64,000 bases of DNA from Panonychus citri. Taxonomy: Eukaryota > Arthropoda > Arachnida > Trombidiformes > Tetranychidae. Shown here piece after piece: positions 59,523 to 64,000 of this stretch. The DNA is taken from assembly GCF_014898815.1 (NCBI RefSeq), contig NW_026515428.1, forward strand, positions 124,001 to 188,000. Direction: 5' to 3'. How positions within the stretch are numbered: position 1 is the stretch's first letter; each line of letters begins with the position of its first letter. The notes below the pieces were generated by a model that was not told where the DNA came from, searched no databases, and worked only from the letters and a program-made list of their open reading frames with translations. The translations under genes and the position numbers were made by a program.

Positions 59523-61880
59523 ATGAATCAATCATCTTCTAATTTCTTAATTACCAAAAAAAGACAATCTAACCATCGTTAATTAACTTTCTATCTCTCT
59601 CTCTCTATCTCAAGCCATCATCTCTCATTTAATCTTTTTTTGTCTTCTCAACATCTTCTTCTCATCATATTCATAACGCTTTTCAATACTTAATCAATTT
59701 CCAGTTAACTCCATCCAGTTTTGATAACTCATCATTTCCGTTTCCTTCATCTTTTTTTATATATCAAGAGAAATGTTTGTCTACATAAATTTACTTCCGC
59801 AAGGTTAATCAAAAGGGAGGAAAATGATTAACACAATTTAATTTGTTCAAATGGATAACAACAAATACTCATTGAAAATTTGAACTTCTATTTACTTAAT
59901 TACCAATCTTATACCAAATGATTTAATTTGATTAATTAACAAACTTATCGATTGAAATTAAGATCAACAATCAACATTTCCAAAAACAATCAATATTGAA
60001 CTCGATATTATCATCAATGGTTTAATTATCATTGTCGAGATGTTAACGAGACGAAAACAAAATCACAATTAAAATTATTATTTCCTAATAATAATTAAAT
60101 TACCATAAAAATAATAAAAACAAACATTTAACAATTAACTTAATTGCTTCAAATTTCATTCGGATCATATTATTGTTATAAAACTCAATTTCTTTTATTT
60201 AATTTTCACTAGAATTAAACAATTTCCTGTGACAATTTAACTCAACAATTTAGATGGTTAACATTTAACATAGACAATTAATGACTAATCATAAAGTTAA
60301 CAACCTAATCTAATTTAATATTTACTCGGTTTGTTAACTAATTTTCATAACTCAATGAATCAACAATTACAATTTGATTAGTGTTTCAAATTGCTCAATG
60401 AAAAGTCAACAATTAAAAATCAAAATTAGTTATCATTTTGTTCAGATCTTTTAATTGTTTCAACTCGACTTTACAATTAATCTAATCATGTGATCTATTT
60501 GATCATTTCAGTTCTGTCAACATTAAAAATTGACAATCCAACTACTATTGCTAATTAGTTAACTTAATTGTTAACAATTAAATTTTTGAATTCGTATTGA
60601 GAAAGTGGCTCCATCTTTTAGCTTCTTTTATAACTAATGTGAAAACTTTTCTTTTTAAAAATTATCTGATTAACTATTCATCAATTATAAACAAACTAGA
60701 ATCAAAATTTTACAATTAAATGGATAATTAAGAGACTGTATAAAAAATTTTACAAGATGATTAACAAATCATATCAATATTATGATGAGAATAAAGTTTT
60801 TTTTTCTAATGATAATCAACTAAATGATGATTGCCAAGAAAAACTTTGAGAAATTCAAACAATCAGTTGATTGTTACTGTTTGTGATTGTTAACAGTTAA
60901 AGGATTTATTGTTTCCAATTGTTGAACCAAAAATATATTCATATCAAAGAGATTCAATTGTTTCAACTGCAAAGTGTTACACTTTTTCATCTATGGTGAA
61001 TATTGAGTTTAATGAACAAAATCATTGAAATGATAATTAAACAAATGAAAATTTCCCCTTTAATTGTAAAGTGAAACATGAAAATGAACTTTTTCTTGTC
61101 ATCATCATGATCCTGACTCTCATCATGAGTATTTTTTCATGATGAAAATGAATCCAAGCATAACTTAGATAATAGAAGGTGAAGAAAAAAGCAAAAATAA
61201 AGACAAGACATGGAAAAGTTCATAATAACTGAGTAACTTGGAAGAAACCAAAATTATCTCAACATACTTTTCCTCTCTCATCCTCATCTTCATCTTCATC
61301 ATCTTCAGAGAATCTGAAAATCGCAAGGGAAGAAGACGAGGGAGATAGAGAAAGAAAAGAAAACAGTTACTTTGAGGAAGAAGATGGAGGTTTATGGAGA
61401 AGAAGAAAAAGATGCAGATGAAGACGAAGATGAAGATGAAGATGCTGAAGAAGATGAGAAAATGAGACATAGGAAGAGAAAAAAGAGAAAAGGAAGATTA
61501 AGATAAGCGAATCATCTTCACGAAGAAAAAAAAGTTTATTAGAACCAAAATGAACCAGAGAAAGTTAGAAATACAGTTAACATGAAATTTGAAGGAAAAG
61601 AAAAGTGAAAGCGACAGTTAAATAGACAGAGAAGATAGAAAGTAAGAAAGATAAAGATTCCTTAGATGCAAATCATCCTTACGCAAACCATAAGTCGGCT
61701 CATCTTCATCATACTCCATCTCCATCTCCATCCTCATCCTTATCCTCCCAACAACAGAAACCCCATTGAAAAACAACCAGAGCAAAAATAAACAAAACAA
61801 AACCAGAACCCAAAATTGATCAACAACATCAACATCAACTACCATTGATAATTGTAATAAAACCCAATCAACACACAATT
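59523..61880. other. Intergenic stretch before the four-helix membrane protein
   Basis: 59523-61080 is AT-rich with many CAATTA/TTAATTG words and no coding signal. 61230-61510 switches to purine-rich sequence on the + strand (GAAGAT/GAAGAA repeats). An acidic-then-basic 40-codon frame there (from the ATG near 61384) is a by-product of this composition. 61690-61880 is CAT/CCA-rich and probably holds the promoter and 5' UTR of the next gene. Confidence 0.45.
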
Positions 61881-62564
61881 ATGAGTGAAAAACAAACATC
61901 AACCTCCACCTCAACCTTAGATCCAACCATGGATCTCCCCATAAGCCCAGTAAACACAACCACATCATCCTCATCCTCATCCTCAATCACAACGACAACA
62001 ACAAACACAGTTAATAACAATAACTTTCAACAACAACAACAACATATCAATAGTCATCATCATCTAAACCCACCGACTCTACAACTACCCGCCGGTGTTT
62101 CCGGAAGCAGTACAACTTTATCATCTTTAAATGCAATTAACGGCAAAGGCCGAGATATGCTCACAACTAGTAAGGAAAGTTTCTACTTGACCATACTTTG
62201 CATCTACAAGAGTGTTATCCTTGCCATTTTCGCGATACTGGCCATTGTCCGAGACCGTGATTATGTCGCCTCAGGCTGCATTTTCGGCCTATTTGCTTGT
62301 ATACTTTTCCTTCAAGGTTTACGGAAAGAGTTAATTCCAATCTTACGATTGTTTCAAATTGTTTTCGCCATTTTATGTGCCTATTTTACCGTTAACTTCC
62401 TAATCGAAACAGTTCGAGTTTGTAAAGGTGAACCCGATATTCGTTATATCGTTTTCCCCGTTTGGATACTACTCATCTTTCCAACGGTACTAACGGTCTA
62501 CTTTTTACAGAGACACATCGACTTTATCGTTGAAACTTTACCCGCTTTTCCAGATGAAGTTTAA
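61881..62564 (+). CDS. Four-pass membrane protein with a low-complexity N-terminus, family unknown
   Basis: I do not recognise the family. A single exon codes 227 aa from ATG at 61881 (ATTATGAG; the longer frame upstream has only a TTG). Residues 1-95 are low complexity: Ser/Thr runs, Asn and Gln runs and HHH. Then come four hydrophobic segments at about 101-123, 128-147, 151-177 and 188-209, with short loops, and a tail QRHIDFIVETLPAFPDEV. Codon use in the membrane part is less AT-rich than its flanks, which supports coding. Both termini are predicted on the same side. There is no CCG loop, so it is not a tetraspanin. LAPTM-like or MARVEL-like architectures are possible by topology only. Confidence 0.75.
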   Translation: MSEKQTSTSTSTLDPTMDLPISPVNTTTSSSSSSSITTTTTNTVNNNNFQQQQQHINSHHHLNPPTLQLPAGVSGSSTTLSSLNAINGKGRDMLTTSKESFYLTILCIYKSVILAIFAILAIVRDRDYVASGCIFGLFACILFLQGLRKELIPILRLFQIVFAILCAYFTVNFLIETVRVCKGEPDIRYIVFPVWILLIFPTVLTVYFLQRHIDFIVETLPAFPDEV

Positions 62565-64000
62565 ACCCATCAAATGAACGACAATTAACCTTTACAATCA
62601 GTTAATTGTTGACAATTCTGATTGTTTGATCTCGAGCTTTTCTTCATTTGTACAATTTTCACCTTTTCACCAATCGCTAAATAATTAATCATTATGAGTG
62701 CTTTTGATTTTGATCTTGATTGTTTTTTTTTGATTCTTCTCTGTTTTAAATTGTGTGTTTACCATTTGATTGTTGGAAAACAATTAAATCCCATTTTCTT
62801 TAAAAAATTAACTTAATCTCACCTGATTTTTGCATAAATAAAACCAATAAACTCAATTGTCAAATTACATGATAATTTATAATTGCAACAAGTAAACTTG
62901 ATTGTTTGAATTTATTTTTATCATTGCAATGATAATTAATGAAAAAATCGTTGATTATAAAGTTGATTTAGTTGTTGCTGATTCTTGTTGGTAAATATCA
63001 TTTATATTTCTAAGTGTTGAGTGAAAATTTTGGTTGTGTAACAATTAACTTGAAAATGTTGTGAAATCCATCAACAATTCAATTACTGTCAATGTTTTCA
63101 CTCAATTTAACTGTCGATGATACAATTAATTAACTAACTATGCTAATGATGAATCAACATTTTCCCTTCAATTTTTCAAACAATTTATTTTAATCATTAC
63201 AAGAAGGAATCTCAACATTGTCCAATATAATTCATTTACTCTCCCAATAAATTGACTAATAAACAATCAAAGTAACAAGAATATCGAGAGTTAATTGTAA
63301 CTTTGATTCATCGAAATTGTGGAAAATCATTATTAGAGCAACAAAAAGTTCCCTGTTAATCTCAAATCAACCGAATCTTCATCATGGGAATCAGAACTTT
63401 TTCCTCTCTCGTGGGCTGATCCGGAAATTTATCTTCCACCCTCTTTGTTTCAGTGTCTCTCTTTTCCTTGTGGGTGGATATTCACAATGGGTGACAAGTT
63501 CCTATCAGATTATTATTAGAACTTTTCTAAAAGTTAGAACTTTTTGGAAACAAACTCGACATTACGAGTGAAGAGAAAACAAACTTTCCTTTTTATCTTT
63601 TCTCAAATCTACTATCACATTTGTATCTCATTCTGCTACTGGTTAACTACAATTAGACTGTCAAAAAAGTTTTCGATTCTTCTTAAACAATTAACCAACA
63701 ATCAAAGGTAATTTTCGTAAACAATTAACTAATATTAAAGTCTAATTGATTGTTGATGTTGTTTTCATCGCGATAAATACAAATATAAACAATATCATAT
63801 GATTCCAATGGGAAGAAAGTGATTTGCTTGTTTGGTTTGATTACTTGATGACTTTTTTGATTACCGTTTTGATTGTTGATTATTTTACTCTGCCGGGTAG
63901 TTGATTTTAATTTCTTGGAAACTGATCAATAATATCAACTGTTATAACAATCAACAAACTGTAGCAATTAATTGTTCAACTTTAAAACAAACAGAAAACT
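62565..64000. other. 3' flank and window end
   Basis: AT-rich 3' flank of the membrane protein. No gene recognised; the frame at 63.32-63.57 kb has no ATG support. A GTAATT after CAATCAAAG near 63707 could be a donor of an untranslated first exon for a gene beyond the window. Confidence 0.3.

Noticed and set aside
61384..61506. Acidic-then-basic 40-codon frame starting MEVYGEEEKD
   Set aside because: Purine-rich low-complexity DNA gives Glu/Asp/Lys/Arg in several frames here; no other support.

Overview
The window looks like nuclear DNA of a small arthropod, most probably a spider mite (Tetranychidae). It is strongly AT-rich. Genes are compact and on both strands, with mostly short GT-AG introns. 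Orthologues are clearly metazoan: exocyst, UGCG, VKORC1, an obstructor-type chitin-binding protein. One UDP-glycosyltransferase lacks both signal peptide and membrane anchor; that bacterial-type form is known from spider mites. I see no rRNA, tRNA, CRISPR array, transposase or viral gene.

Layout, left half. 1.2-4.6 kb, ELOVL6-like fatty-acid elongase (+) with a 2.6 kb intron. 5.3-6.8 kb, NCBP3-like cap-binding protein (+). 8.2-12.2 kb, a ten-exon PIAS-type SUMO ligase (-). 13.9-16.0 kb, a tetraspanin (-). 17.3-19.0 kb, GABA transaminase (-). 22.3-23.3 kb, an intronless CRAL-TRIO protein (+). 24.7-25.9 kb, tyrosylprotein sulfotransferase (-). 26.3-28.8 kb, exocyst subunit EXOC1/Sec3 (-), divergent from two tandem medium-chain acyl-CoA dehydrogenase genes (+) at 29.0-30.7 and 31.5-32.9 kb.

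Layout, right half. 33.7-35.2 kb, the UDP-glycosyltransferase (+). 35.4-36.4 kb, an unrecognised four-exon gene (-). 37.6-38.6 kb, proteasome subunit PSMD8/Rpn12 (+) with a one-base frame break. 39.6-40.3 kb, VKORC1 (-). 40.9-41.2 kb, a 69-residue membrane microprotein (-). 41.4-44.2 kb, a mosaic of duplicated pieces of the PSMD8 3' end and the UGCG 5' flank. 45.3-49.5 kb, ceramide glucosyltransferase UGCG (+, eight exons). 49.5-55.2 kb, no recognisable gene. 55.2-59.5 kb, a three-domain obstructor/CPAP3 protein (+). 61.9-62.6 kb, an unrecognised four-helix membrane protein (+).

These are mostly housekeeping genes and do not form one pathway. Themes do recur: fatty-acid handling (elongase, two ACADM), Golgi and secretory work (TPST, EXOC1, UGCG), and cuticle (obstructor). 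I found no convincing new molecular system. The most unusual parts are the PSMD8/UGCG mosaic, single-base frame breaks in two otherwise conserved genes, a Sec3 without its N-terminal PH domain, a PIAS protein without a recognisable SAP domain, and an orphan gene with a fragment of itself nearby. Exon joins were read by eye; all quoted joins keep frame and phase unless stated.
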